Source: Flavobacterium laiguense (GTDB taxonomy: Bacteria; Bacteroidota; Bacteroidia; Flavobacteriales; Flavobacteriaceae). From it: DNA of 64,000 nt. A program made the position numbers and the translations under genes. The stretch spans positions 55,858-119,857 of the forward strand of contig NZ_QCZH01000009.1 in assembly GCF_003097655.1 (NCBI RefSeq). Direction: 5' to 3'. The notes below the pieces were generated by a model. That model did no database searches. It was not told the origin of the DNA and saw only the letters and a list, made by a program, of their open reading frames with translations. Below are positions 10,937 through 19,374 of the stretch, in pieces; position 1 is the stretch's first letter, and every line of letters begins with the position of its first letter.

Positions 10937-12847
10937 ATGAGTTACTATAAAATTGATAGTTTAGAGCAGTATTTTAAACATTACAACAAATCGATTCGAG
11001 AACCAAGAAAGTTTTGGGGAAAAATTGCAGAAGAAAACTTCACTTGGTACCAATATTGGGATAAAGTTGTCGATTTCAATATGGCTGAAGCCGAAGTAAA
11101 ATGGTTTACTGAAGCAAAAGTAAATATTGTGAAAAATTGCATCGACAGACATTTGGCGAAAAAAGGAGAAAAAACAGCCATCATTTTCGAACCAAACGAT
11201 CCTTCTGAAGAAGCTTTACATATTAGTTATAATGAATTGTACGAACGTGTTTCAAAAATGGCAAATGTTTTGCGCGAGCAAGGGATAACCAAAGGAGATC
11301 GTGTTTGTATTTACTTACCAATGATTCCTGAATTGGCCGTTTCTGTTTTGGCTTGTGCTCGAATTGGTGCGATACATTCGGTTGTTTTTGCAGGTTTTTC
11401 TGCTTCAGCAGTGGCTTCTAGAATAAATGATAGTGAATGTAAAATGGTTATCACTTCTGATGGAGGATACCGTGGAAATAAAACGATTGACTTAAAAGGA
11501 ATTATTGATGAAGCTTTACAAAATTGTCCATGCGTTACCTCTGTTTTAGTAGCTAAAAGAACCAATGCTGAAATAAAAATGAAAGAAGGGCGTGATCAAT
11601 GGTTACAACCTCTTTTAGATGAAGCAACCAGCAATTGCGTCGCTGAAATTATGGACGCAGAAGATCCTTTGTTTATATTATATACTTCAGGATCAACGGG
11701 TAAGCCGAAAGGAATGGTTCATACTACAGCAGGTTATATGGTGTACACGGCTTATACTTTTAAAAATGTCTTCAATTACGAAGAGAATGATATTTTTTGG
11801 TGTACGGCTGATATTGGTTGGATTACAGGACACTCTTATATTCTTTATGGACCATTATTGAATGGTGCAACAACAGTTATTTTTGAAGGAGTTCCATCTT
11901 ATCCTGATTTTAGTCGTTTTTGGGAAGTTATCGAGAAGCATAAAGTAACTCAATTCTACACCGCTCCAACAGCAATACGTGCTTTGGCAAAGGAGAATTT
12001 ATCCTATGTTCAAAAATTCCCATTAAAATCGTTGAAAGTAATTGGATCCGTTGGAGAACCAATAAACGAAGAAGCTTGGCACTGGTACAATGACCACGTA
12101 GGAGGAAAACGTTGTCCAGTGGTTGATACTTGGTGGCAAACTGAAACCGGTGGTATCATGATTGCTCCATTGGCATTTATCACACCGACAAAACCAACGT
12201 ATGCTACATTACCATTGCCTGGAATTCAACCTGTTTTAATGGATGACAAACGTAATGAAATAGAAGGAAATCAAGTGGATGGTAGCTTGTGTATTAAATT
12301 TCCATGGCCAGGTATCGCCAGAACCATTTGGGGAGATCATCAAAGATATAAGGATACTTATTTCTCTGCCTTTCCTGGTAAATATTTCACTGGAGATGGG
12401 GCGCTACGTGATGAAGTTGGATACTATAGAATTACCGGTCGTGTAGATGATGTAGTTATCGTTTCGGGACACAATTTGGGTACAGCACCTATTGAAGATG
12501 CTATTAATGAGCATCCAGCTGTTGCAGAGTCCGCAATTGTTGGTTTTCCACATGACATTAAAGGAAACGCATTATATGGTTTTGTAATTTTGAAAGAATC
12601 TGGAGAATACAGAGATAGAGAAAATCTTAGTAAAGAAATCAATCAACATGTGTCCGATCATATCGGACCGATTGCGAAATTAGATAAAATTCAGTTTGTT
12701 ACTGGATTGCCAAAAACAAGATCTGGAAAAATCATGCGTAGAATTTTGCGTAAGATTGCAGAAGGAGATTATTCTAATTTCGGAGATATAACAACATTAT
12801 TAAATCCAGAAATCGTGGATGAAATTGTGAAAGGTAAAATAGAATAA
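10937..12847 (+). CDS. acs: Acetyl-CoA synthetase (AMP-forming)
   Basis: Activates acetate to acetyl-CoA through acetyl-AMP. The 636-residue length is typical. Motifs of the ANL superfamily are clear: YTSGSTGKPKGMVHTT (P-loop, about residue 249), WWQTETGG near 398, the hinge GRVDDVVIVSGHNLGTAPIE near 498, and the acetylatable catalytic Lys in KTRSGKIMRRILRKIA near 594. The N-terminal ACAS leader domain is present. It is monocistronic, with a strong terminator after it. A DUF294/exonuclease pair, which in other bacteria accompanies acs/actP, lies 6 kb away. Confidence 0.94.
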   Translation: MSYYKIDSLEQYFKHYNKSIREPRKFWGKIAEENFTWYQYWDKVVDFNMAEAEVKWFTEAKVNIVKNCIDRHLAKKGEKTAIIFEPNDPSEEALHISYNELYERVSKMANVLREQGITKGDRVCIYLPMIPELAVSVLACARIGAIHSVVFAGFSASAVASRINDSECKMVITSDGGYRGNKTIDLKGIIDEALQNCPCVTSVLVAKRTNAEIKMKEGRDQWLQPLLDEATSNCVAEIMDAEDPLFILYTSGSTGKPKGMVHTTAGYMVYTAYTFKNVFNYEENDIFWCTADIGWITGHSYILYGPLLNGATTVIFEGVPSYPDFSRFWEVIEKHKVTQFYTAPTAIRALAKENLSYVQKFPLKSLKVIGSVGEPINEEAWHWYNDHVGGKRCPVVDTWWQTETGGIMIAPLAFITPTKPTYATLPLPGIQPVLMDDKRNEIEGNQVDGSLCIKFPWPGIARTIWGDHQRYKDTYFSAFPGKYFTGDGALRDEVGYYRITGRVDDVVIVSGHNLGTAPIEDAINEHPAVAESAIVGFPHDIKGNALYGFVILKESGEYRDRENLSKEINQHVSDHIGPIAKLDKIQFVTGLPKTRSGKIMRRILRKIAEGDYSNFGDITTLLNPEIVDEIVKGKIE

Positions 12848-12866
12848 AATCTATTTAATTTTTTTT

Positions 12867-12901
12867 AAAAGCTGCTTCAATTTTTTGAAGCAGCTTTTTT
12901 T
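12867..12901 (+). terminator. Terminator of acs
   Basis: A 14-bp perfect stem (AAAAGCTGCTTCAA with TTGAAGCAGCTTTT), 4-nt loop, then T-run. Confidence 0.85.
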
Positions 12902-12952
12902 GCTTTAATTAGTAAGTATTGGTTTAAATAAATTACCTAAATTAGCTACACT

Positions 12953-14083
12953 ATGAAAAATAATAGAGCTATAACGATTATCGGCGGTGGTTTAGCAGGA
13001 TTGACAGCAGCAATTCACTTGTCTAAGATAGGGCTGAAAGTTGTTTTGATAGAAAAAAATGAATATCCAAAGCATAAAGTTTGTGGAGAATACATTTCAA
13101 ATGAAGTCGTTCCTTATTTTGATTGGCTTTCCCTTGCTATTTCAGAATTAAAACCGACTTCAATTACCAAATTGCATTTTTCAACAGTAAACGGAAAAAG
13201 TATTTATTGTGATCTACCACTTGGTGGTTTTGGAATAAGTCGGTTTGCATTGGATGCCTTTTTATATAAAAAAGCAGTTGAGAATGGATGTGAAGTGATT
13301 CAGGATAATGTTGAAAGCATCATTTTCGAGAACAATAATTTTACTATTTCAACCTCGAATAATAGAGTTTTGAATTCGGAGATTGTTATAGGAGCTTTTG
13401 GAAAAAGATCCACTATAGATTTAAAGCTAAACCGTAATTTCATTCAAAGAAAATCGCATTGGTTGGCAGTTAAAGCCCATTATTCTGGTGATTTTCCCAA
13501 TGATCTGGTGGGTTTACATAATTTTGAAGGAGGATATTGTGGCGTTTCAAAAGTAGAAAACAATGCCGTAAATATTTGCTATCTCGCCAGTTATGAAACT
13601 TTTAAAAATTATAAAAATATAGAGGAATATCAAAATCAAGTAGTTGCCAAAAATCCACATTTAGAATTAATTTTAAAAAATTCTAAACTACTTTTCGACA
13701 AGCCTTTGACGATTAGTCAAATATCTTTTGATAAAAAAGAAACGGTAGAAAATCATATTTTAATGATTGGAGATACCGCTGGTTTAATTCATCCTTTGTG
13801 CGGTAACGGGATGGCAATGGCGATCCATAGCGCCCAAATTATCTCTCAGCTAATCATTAAATATTATAAGGGTGAAATAAAATCCCGTACTGAGTTGGAA
13901 AATAAGTACATTAAAGAGTGGGGTTCAAATTTCAAAGAGAGACTTAGGATAGGACGATTTTTAGCTTTTTTGCTACAAAAACAAACGTTATCTGCTGTTT
14001 TGATGAAAATATTGATTAAATTCCCTTCGTTAATGGCAATCATTATAAAAAGAACACATGGAAAGCCGATTCCGATGAAGTAA
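12953..14083 (+). CDS. FAD-dependent oxidoreductase of the geranylgeranyl reductase/UbiH type
   Basis: A 376-residue single-FAD flavoprotein. The N-terminal dinucleotide-binding motif IGGGLAGLTAAIHL (about residues 9-22) is followed by YPKHKVCGEYIS (about 39-50), typical of the geranylgeranyl-reductase-like group. The second FAD motif GDTAGLIHPLCGNGMAMA lies near 275. It opens the type III PKS cluster and is followed after 50 bp by a methyltransferase. In the Streptomyces srs system a flavoprotein hydroxylase and a methyltransferase modify the type III PKS product, so hydroxylation or oxidation of a phenolic lipid is a reasonable inference. Reduction of a prenyl or enone group is the alternative. 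Confidence 0.75.
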   Translation: MKNNRAITIIGGGLAGLTAAIHLSKIGLKVVLIEKNEYPKHKVCGEYISNEVVPYFDWLSLAISELKPTSITKLHFSTVNGKSIYCDLPLGGFGISRFALDAFLYKKAVENGCEVIQDNVESIIFENNNFTISTSNNRVLNSEIVIGAFGKRSTIDLKLNRNFIQRKSHWLAVKAHYSGDFPNDLVGLHNFEGGYCGVSKVENNAVNICYLASYETFKNYKNIEEYQNQVVAKNPHLELILKNSKLLFDKPLTISQISFDKKETVENHILMIGDTAGLIHPLCGNGMAMAIHSAQIISQLIIKYYKGEIKSRTELENKYIKEWGSNFKERLRIGRFLAFLLQKQTLSAVLMKILIKFPSLMAIIIKRTHGKPIPMK

Positions 14084-14092
14084 TTTTAAGTA

Positions 14093-14120
14093 CAATAGCA
14101 ATTTCAATAGCAATTTCAAT
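14093..14120. repeat. Tandem CAATAGCAATTTCAAT repeat
   Basis: The 16-mer CAATAGCAATTTCAAT occurs twice, overlapping by four bases, just before the methyltransferase gene. The same 16-mer lies at 6484-6499. Confidence 0.6.
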
Positions 14121-14133
14121 TTCAAAAAACAGC

Positions 14134-14853
14134 ATGTTTATAAATACCAAATACAGAACCGATAAACCTGAGATAATGGACGATTTTAATTTGGAAGGTG
14201 ATGTTTTAAGAGATGCTTTGAATAAAATTGCTAAAATAAATCAGTTTTTGGGAGGCAACCAACTCACTTTGCAAGGAGTGAAAAAATTGATTTCGAAAGT
14301 ACCCCAATCAGATCAAATTACGATTGTAGACGTTGGGTGTGGAAATGGAGACATGTTGAGAAAACTAGCGGATTATGGTGCTGAAAACAAATTGAATTTT
14401 CAATTAATAGGAGTGGATGCCAATAGATACACGGTAAGTTATGCACAAGAATTATCTATGAAATATTCGAATATCAAGTATTGTTGTGAAGATGTTTTTA
14501 GTAATTCATTTAAAGAAATAAGCTGCGATATACTATTGTGTACCTTAACATTACATCATTTTAAAAATAAGGAAATAATAGATTTATTAACCATTTTTAA
14601 TCTAAATTCCAGATTAGGTATAGTTGTGAATGATTTAGAACGAAGTGCGATTGCGTACCGATTGTTTCAGGTTTTATGTGTGATTTTTAAATTAGAAAAT
14701 ATGTCTTGCGAAGATGGATTGACGTCTATTTTGAGGGGATTTAAAAAAAGAGAATTGGTTGAGTTTGCAGAAATATTAAATTTCAGTAACTATAAGATTC
14801 AATGGAGATGGGCTTTTCGCTATCAGTGGATTATTGAAAAAAGCACGGTTTAA
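14134..14853 (+). CDS. Class I SAM-dependent methyltransferase of the type III PKS cluster
   Basis: A 239-residue protein with the SAM-binding motif I VDVGCGNGDML (about residues 67-77), an acidic motif II (LIGVDANRYTV near 90) and the LLCTLTLHHF segment near 133, matching the Methyltransf_25/UbiE-like fold. It sits between the flavoprotein and the type III PKS in the same direction, so it probably methylates the polyketide product on O or C. The closest well-studied analogue in arrangement is the srsB methyltransferase beside srsA in Streptomyces. Substrate is inferred only from context. Confidence 0.8.
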   Translation: MFINTKYRTDKPEIMDDFNLEGDVLRDALNKIAKINQFLGGNQLTLQGVKKLISKVPQSDQITIVDVGCGNGDMLRKLADYGAENKLNFQLIGVDANRYTVSYAQELSMKYSNIKYCCEDVFSNSFKEISCDILLCTLTLHHFKNKEIIDLLTIFNLNSRLGIVVNDLERSAIAYRLFQVLCVIFKLENMSCEDGLTSILRGFKKRELVEFAEILNFSNYKIQWRWAFRYQWIIEKSTV

Positions 14854-14907
14854 AACAAACAACAATTTTTTTATGGAAATAAAATCAGAAATCAACACCA
14901 GAAATAA

Positions 14908-15960
14908 ATGAGTGTAAAAATAAAATGTGTTGCAAAACAGTTACCTAAATATTCAAGAACTACTCAAGAGATTATCCCTTTTCTGGATTCTTGGCTAGTT
15001 GGACAAGAAGACCGCTTTATTAAAAAAGTGAAGAAAATATTTGAAGGAGCTGCTGTAGATAAAAGGTATTCTATCATGGATCCTCTTGAAGTTTTTACGA
15101 ACACTTCTTTTGAAGAGAGAAATGATATTTATGTTCGGGAAATAATCGATCTGGGTGAGAAAGTATTGGATAAAGCTTTGAAAAAAGCGGATTGGGCACC
15201 TCAAGATTTAGATTATATCATTACGGTTAGTTGCACGGGAATTATGATTCCTTCATTAGACGCATATTTGATCAATAGTTTAAAACTACGTCAGGATATT
15301 GTACGATTGCCTGTAACAGAGATGGGTTGTGCGGCTGGAATTTCGGGAATTATATATGCAAAGAATTTTCTTCAGGCAAATCCAGGGAAAAGAGCCGCTG
15401 TGATTGCTGTAGAAAGTCCAACGGCAACATTTCAATTGGATGATTTTTCAATGGCAAACATTGTTAGTGCGGCAATTTTTGGTGATGGTGCAGCTTGTGT
15501 ATTGCTGTCTTCTTGCGAAGATGAAACGGGACCAGAAATTATAGCTGAAGAAATGTATCATTTTTACGATAATATTCACATGATGGGTTTTAAATTAACG
15601 AATTCCGGCTTGCAAATGGTATTGGATATAGATGTTCCGGATACAATAGCATTCCATTTTCCGGATATTATTCATCCATTTCTGGAAAAGAACCAATTAA
15701 AAATAGAAGATATTGATCATTTAATTTTTCATCCCGGTGGAAAGAAGATCGTGCAAACGGTTGAAGATTTGTTTTCTGATTTAGGAAAAAATATAGATGA
15801 CACAAAAGAAGTATTGCGATTGTACGGAAATATGTCTAGCGCAACCGTATTATATGTTTTGGAACGATTTATGGATAATTATCCAGAAAAAGGCTCAAAG
15901 GGTTTAATGTTGAGTTTTGGCCCGGGATTTTCGGCTCAAAGGGTTTTGTTGCAGTTTTAA
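14908..15960 (+). CDS. Type III polyketide synthase (chalcone/stilbene synthase family)
   Basis: A 350-residue thiolase-fold enzyme with a complete Cys-His-Asn triad: Cys141 in VTEMGCAAG, His275 in IFHPGGKK and Asn308 in LYGNMSSATV. The CHS C-terminal signature (GLMLSFGPGFSAQ, GFGPG-like) is present. These enzymes extend an acyl starter with malonyl-CoA and cyclise to resorcinols, pyrones or related rings. The adjacent dehydratase, ketosynthase, ACP and PPTase suggest a dedicated fatty-acyl starter, so an alkylresorcinol, alkylpyrone or alkylquinone is the likely product class. The exact ring type cannot be read from the sequence. Confidence 0.88.
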   Translation: MSVKIKCVAKQLPKYSRTTQEIIPFLDSWLVGQEDRFIKKVKKIFEGAAVDKRYSIMDPLEVFTNTSFEERNDIYVREIIDLGEKVLDKALKKADWAPQDLDYIITVSCTGIMIPSLDAYLINSLKLRQDIVRLPVTEMGCAAGISGIIYAKNFLQANPGKRAAVIAVESPTATFQLDDFSMANIVSAAIFGDGAACVLLSSCEDETGPEIIAEEMYHFYDNIHMMGFKLTNSGLQMVLDIDVPDTIAFHFPDIIHPFLEKNQLKIEDIDHLIFHPGGKKIVQTVEDLFSDLGKNIDDTKEVLRLYGNMSSATVLYVLERFMDNYPEKGSKGLMLSFGPGFSAQRVLLQF

Positions 15961-15994
15961 GATAAAAATGAATAGTACGCTTGATTTTTAAATC

Positions 15995-16061
15995 TTCTCG
16001 CAAAGACGCCAAGACGCAAAGCCTAACGTTGTTTTTTTGCGACTTGGCGTTTTTGCGAGAA
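15995..16061. repeat. Large intergenic hairpin (CGCAAAGACGCC family)
   Basis: The 26-nt arms at 15995-16020 and 16036-16061 are inverted with two mismatches. The motif of CGCAAAGACGCCAAGACGC type is familiar as a dispersed flavobacterial intergenic repeat. It separates the type III PKS from the dehydratase gene. Confidence 0.7.
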
Positions 16062-16113
16062 AGCAACACTAAAAAAATTGTATTTGAATTTAATTGGGCA
16101 TTAATGTAGAGCA

Positions 16114-16542
16114 ATGGAAGAAAAAGATATACTATCAAAATTACCATATTCGAAACCGTTTCTGTTTGTGGACAAGATTGTCAGAATTGATGAAGATGGG
16201 GTAGAAGGGGAGTATACTTTTGATAGAGAATTGGAATTTTATAAAGGGCATTTCAAGGATAATCCAGTCACACCAGGTGTGATTCTAACAGAAGTTATGG
16301 CTCAAATCGGGTTGGTTTGTCTTGGTGTTTTTCTATTAAAGAATCAATTTAACAAAAAAACTTCAATAGCTTTAACATCAACAGATATTGAATTTTCAAA
16401 ACCTGTTTTTCCTAATGAAAAAGTAACAGTGATTTCTAAAAAAATCTATTTTAGGTTTGGAAAGTTAAAATGCAAAGTTAGCATGAAAAACGAGAGAGAC
16501 GAAGAGGTTTGTAACGGGACAATTGCAGGAATGATAGTTTGA
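16114..16542 (+). CDS. FabZ-like 3-hydroxyacyl-ACP dehydratase
   Basis: A 142-residue hot-dog fold protein. The catalytic pattern is in YKGHFKDNPVTPGVILTEVMAQIG (about residues 45-68), where His of GHF and the downstream Glu correspond to the FabZ active site. PYSKPFLFVDKIVRID near residue 10 matches the FabZ N-terminal signature. It lies directly before the ketosynthase and carrier protein, so it probably dehydrates a beta-hydroxyacyl intermediate on the cluster's own ACP rather than serving general fatty-acid synthesis. No reductase gene is present in the cluster; a housekeeping FabG would be needed. Confidence 0.82.
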   Translation: MEEKDILSKLPYSKPFLFVDKIVRIDEDGVEGEYTFDRELEFYKGHFKDNPVTPGVILTEVMAQIGLVCLGVFLLKNQFNKKTSIALTSTDIEFSKPVFPNEKVTVISKKIYFRFGKLKCKVSMKNERDEEVCNGTIAGMIV

Positions 16543-16607
16543 AAAATTGAAAAGAGGTAATGATTTATTATTAAAAATTGCATTACCATTTAAAATTGAT
16601 ATTGATA

Positions 16608-17888
16608 TTGAAAAAACGTGTTGTAATAACAGGACTTGGCATAGTTGCTCCAAATGGGGTTGGACTTGATGTGTTTACCCATGCCATAAAAAACGGAATT
16701 TCGGGAATTAAGTTTGATTCCGAATTAGAAAGTTTAAAATTTTCCTGCCAAATTGCTGGAAAACCAGAAGTGTCAACAGCATTAGCTTTAAACTATTTTA
16801 CGGAGTTGGAGTTACGGAATTTTAATGCATCCGGTATTTTATACGGTGTCATTGCAGGAATTGATGCGTGGAAAGATGCTGGTTTATCGATAGAAATTCA
16901 AGAAGAACCAGATTGGGATAGCGGAACCATTTTTGGAGCAGGGACTTCGGGTATTGATAAACTTCGCGAAAGCATATATAAAATTGACGCATTGCAGACA
17001 CGAAGTTTAGGGAGTACAAGTGTATCTCAAACGATGGGTAGTGGTGTAAGCGCCTATCTGGGGGGGAAACTAGGTTTAGGAAATCAAGTGACGACCAATT
17101 CATCAGCTTGTACAACGGGGGTGGAAAGTATTTTAATGGGCTATGAACGTATTAAATCAGGACAAGCCAAACGAATGCTAACAGGAAGTACCAGTGATTC
17201 AGGTCCGTATATTTGGGGTGGCTTCGATGCGATGAGAGTATGTACTTTCAAACATAACGATTCTCCTGAAACGGGTTCTAGACCCATGTCCGCAAGTGCT
17301 TCGGGGTTTGTTCCCGCAAGTGGGGCAGGAGCATTAGTATTGGAAGATTTGGAAACTGCTTTAGAGCGTGGCGCAACCATTTATGCCGAAGTTTTGGGCG
17401 GTAATGTCAATTCTGGTGGGCAAAGAGGAGCTGGATCAATGACAGCCCCAAATCCAGTAGCTGTCCAAAAATGCATAAAAAATGCTATAACAAATTCGGG
17501 AATTACAGCTTCTGAAATAGATGCTATAAATGGCCATCTAACAGCTACATCAAAAGATAGTTTAGAGATTATGAACTGGAGTTCAGCTTTAGCTAGAAAA
17601 GGAACTGATTTTCCGTATATAAATTCGCTAAAATCGATGGTTGGGCATTGTTTATCGGCTTCTGGAAGTGTAGAGAGTGTGGCAACGGTATTGCAAATAC
17701 AACAAGGATTTATTTTTCCGAATATTAATTCCGAAGATTTGCATCCCGAAATTACAGCTTGCATTGATCCGTTAAAAATTTCGCAACAGTTGATTAAAAA
17801 AGATATAAATATCATTGCAAAAGCCAGTTTTGGTTTTGGAGATATAAATGGATGTGTTATTTTTAAGAAATATAATCCTCATACTTAG
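16608..17888 (+). CDS. Beta-ketoacyl-ACP synthase (FabF/KAS II type)
   Basis: A 426-residue condensing enzyme. The protein starts KKRVVITGLGIVAPNG. No ATG is available; the most natural start is the TTG at 16608, inside an ATTGATATTG low-complexity stretch. The Cys-His-His triad is intact: Cys168 in NSSACTTGVE, His310 in NGHLTATSKDS and His347 in MVGHCLSASG. The first His loop normally reads NAHGTxT, so this member is slightly divergent. It elongates acyl chains on the ACP encoded just downstream and may supply the starter for the type III PKS. Confidence 0.85.
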   Translation: MKKRVVITGLGIVAPNGVGLDVFTHAIKNGISGIKFDSELESLKFSCQIAGKPEVSTALALNYFTELELRNFNASGILYGVIAGIDAWKDAGLSIEIQEEPDWDSGTIFGAGTSGIDKLRESIYKIDALQTRSLGSTSVSQTMGSGVSAYLGGKLGLGNQVTTNSSACTTGVESILMGYERIKSGQAKRMLTGSTSDSGPYIWGGFDAMRVCTFKHNDSPETGSRPMSASASGFVPASGAGALVLEDLETALERGATIYAEVLGGNVNSGGQRGAGSMTAPNPVAVQKCIKNAITNSGITASEIDAINGHLTATSKDSLEIMNWSSALARKGTDFPYINSLKSMVGHCLSASGSVESVATVLQIQQGFIFPNINSEDLHPEITACIDPLKISQQLIKKDINIIAKASFGFGDINGCVIFKKYNPHT

Positions 17889-17966
17889 TCATGATATGCG
17901 GCCCGAACTTTTGCGAATAGGAGAAACAATTACATACAACCAATAAAAAACAATAAATAGCAATAT

Positions 17967-18217
17967 ATGAATAGAGAAGCAACAATTGAAGAGTTAAAGG
18001 GTATCGTAAAACCGTATATTCAAAATGAAGAAGCTTTTGAAGCGCTTACAGAAGACACTGATTTCATTAATGATCTAAGAATAAATTCGGCAAATTTGGT
18101 TGATGTTATATTAGATATTGAGGAAAAATTCGATGTCATTATCGATAATGAATCAATGGAAAAGATGGTAAATGTAAAAGCCGCAATAGGTATTATTGAA
18201 GCTGAATTATCCAGAAA

Positions 18218-18221
<4 letters not shown>
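17967..18221 (+). CDS. Acyl carrier protein of the type III PKS cluster
   Basis: An 84-residue acidic four-helix protein. The phosphopantetheine attachment site is Ser41 in DLRINSANLVDV; the canonical motif is DSL, so this is a divergent, pathway-specific carrier. Helix II (LVDVILDIEEKF) has the usual recognition character. Its stop overlaps the start of the phosphopantetheinyl transferase as ATGA, implying translational coupling with the enzyme that presumably activates it. Confidence 0.82.
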
Positions 18222-18736
<515 letters not shown>

Positions 18737-18746
18737 CCCCAAAAAA

Positions 18747-18772
18747 GTAACCATTCATTGCTGAATGGTTAC
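18747..18772 (-). terminator. Convergent terminator between PPTase and exonuclease genes
   Basis: An 11-bp perfect stem (GTAACCATTCA with TGAATGGTTAC) with loop TTGC. On the minus strand it is followed by T6, so it best serves the exonuclease transcript. It may also stop plus-strand transcription. Confidence 0.7.
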
Positions 18773-18775
18773 AAA

Positions 18776-19372
18776 TTATTTAATGCCCAATCTTGATTTT
18801 AATTTTAAAAACAACAAGGCAATGGTATAGGCATCTTCCGAAGGGGTATTTCTATATGTTTTTGGTAATTTAAAAATATCCGATAACTCATCTAGGGAAA
18901 ATTGCTTGTCGTTGATATCCTTAAGTTTTCGATACATTACATCAATGTCTAATGCTTCGTTTTTTAATCTGCCACAACCTAATCTTTCTAAGCTAGCGTT
19001 GATCATTTCTACGTCAAAGTCAATATGATGGCCTATTAGAACGGCGTTACCAATATAATCAACGAACGCTTGCATGGCATCTGGTTCGCTTAATTTTCTC
19101 ATCTTACTTTCTACAATAAACTCATTGGATAGTCCATTGTCATGAAGATATATATATTGCAAAAGAACAGCTTCAAAACTATCACCAATATGTATGCTAT
19201 TATTGACTATCGCAAAAGAACCAATAGAAAGAATCACGTCTTTAATGGGATTTAGCCCAGAAGTTTCAGTTGAAAAAACAACAAATCGATTCGGTTTTTC
19301 TTCAAACTTTGATAGATATGTTTTCCAAAAATCAGGATAATCTTTGTTTATGTTTTTTAGCCAGTCTAACAT
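18776..19372 (-). CDS. DnaQ-like 3'-5' exonuclease domain protein
   Basis: A 198-residue protein with the exonuclease fold of DNA polymerase III epsilon/RNase T. Exo I reads VVFSTETSGLNP (about residue 32), exo II GHHIDFDVEMINASLERLG (about 112-130) and exo III SEDAYTIALLFLKL near the end. The first exo I Asp (DxE) appears to be replaced by Ser (STE), so activity is uncertain. It lies two bases from the DUF294 gene upstream in the same operon. This pairing is known in other bacteria near acetate-use genes. Confidence 0.75.
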   Translation of the reverse strand: MLDWLKNINKDYPDFWKTYLSKFEEKPNRFVVFSTETSGLNPIKDVILSIGSFAIVNNSIHIGDSFEAVLLQYIYLHDNGLSNEFIVESKMRKLSEPDAMQAFVDYIGNAVLIGHHIDFDVEMINASLERLGCGRLKNEALDIDVMYRKLKDINDKQFSLDELSDIFKLPKTYRNTPSEDAYTIALLFLKLKSRLGIK

Positions 19373-19374
19373 TG

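Noticed and set aside
11619..11861. 80-codon plus-strand ORF inside acs
   Set aside because: Out-of-frame overlap with the conserved acs P-loop region; no independent coding support.
16849..17815. Minus-strand ORFs opposite the ketosynthase gene
   Set aside because: They are antisense shadows of a well-supported gene with all three catalytic residues.
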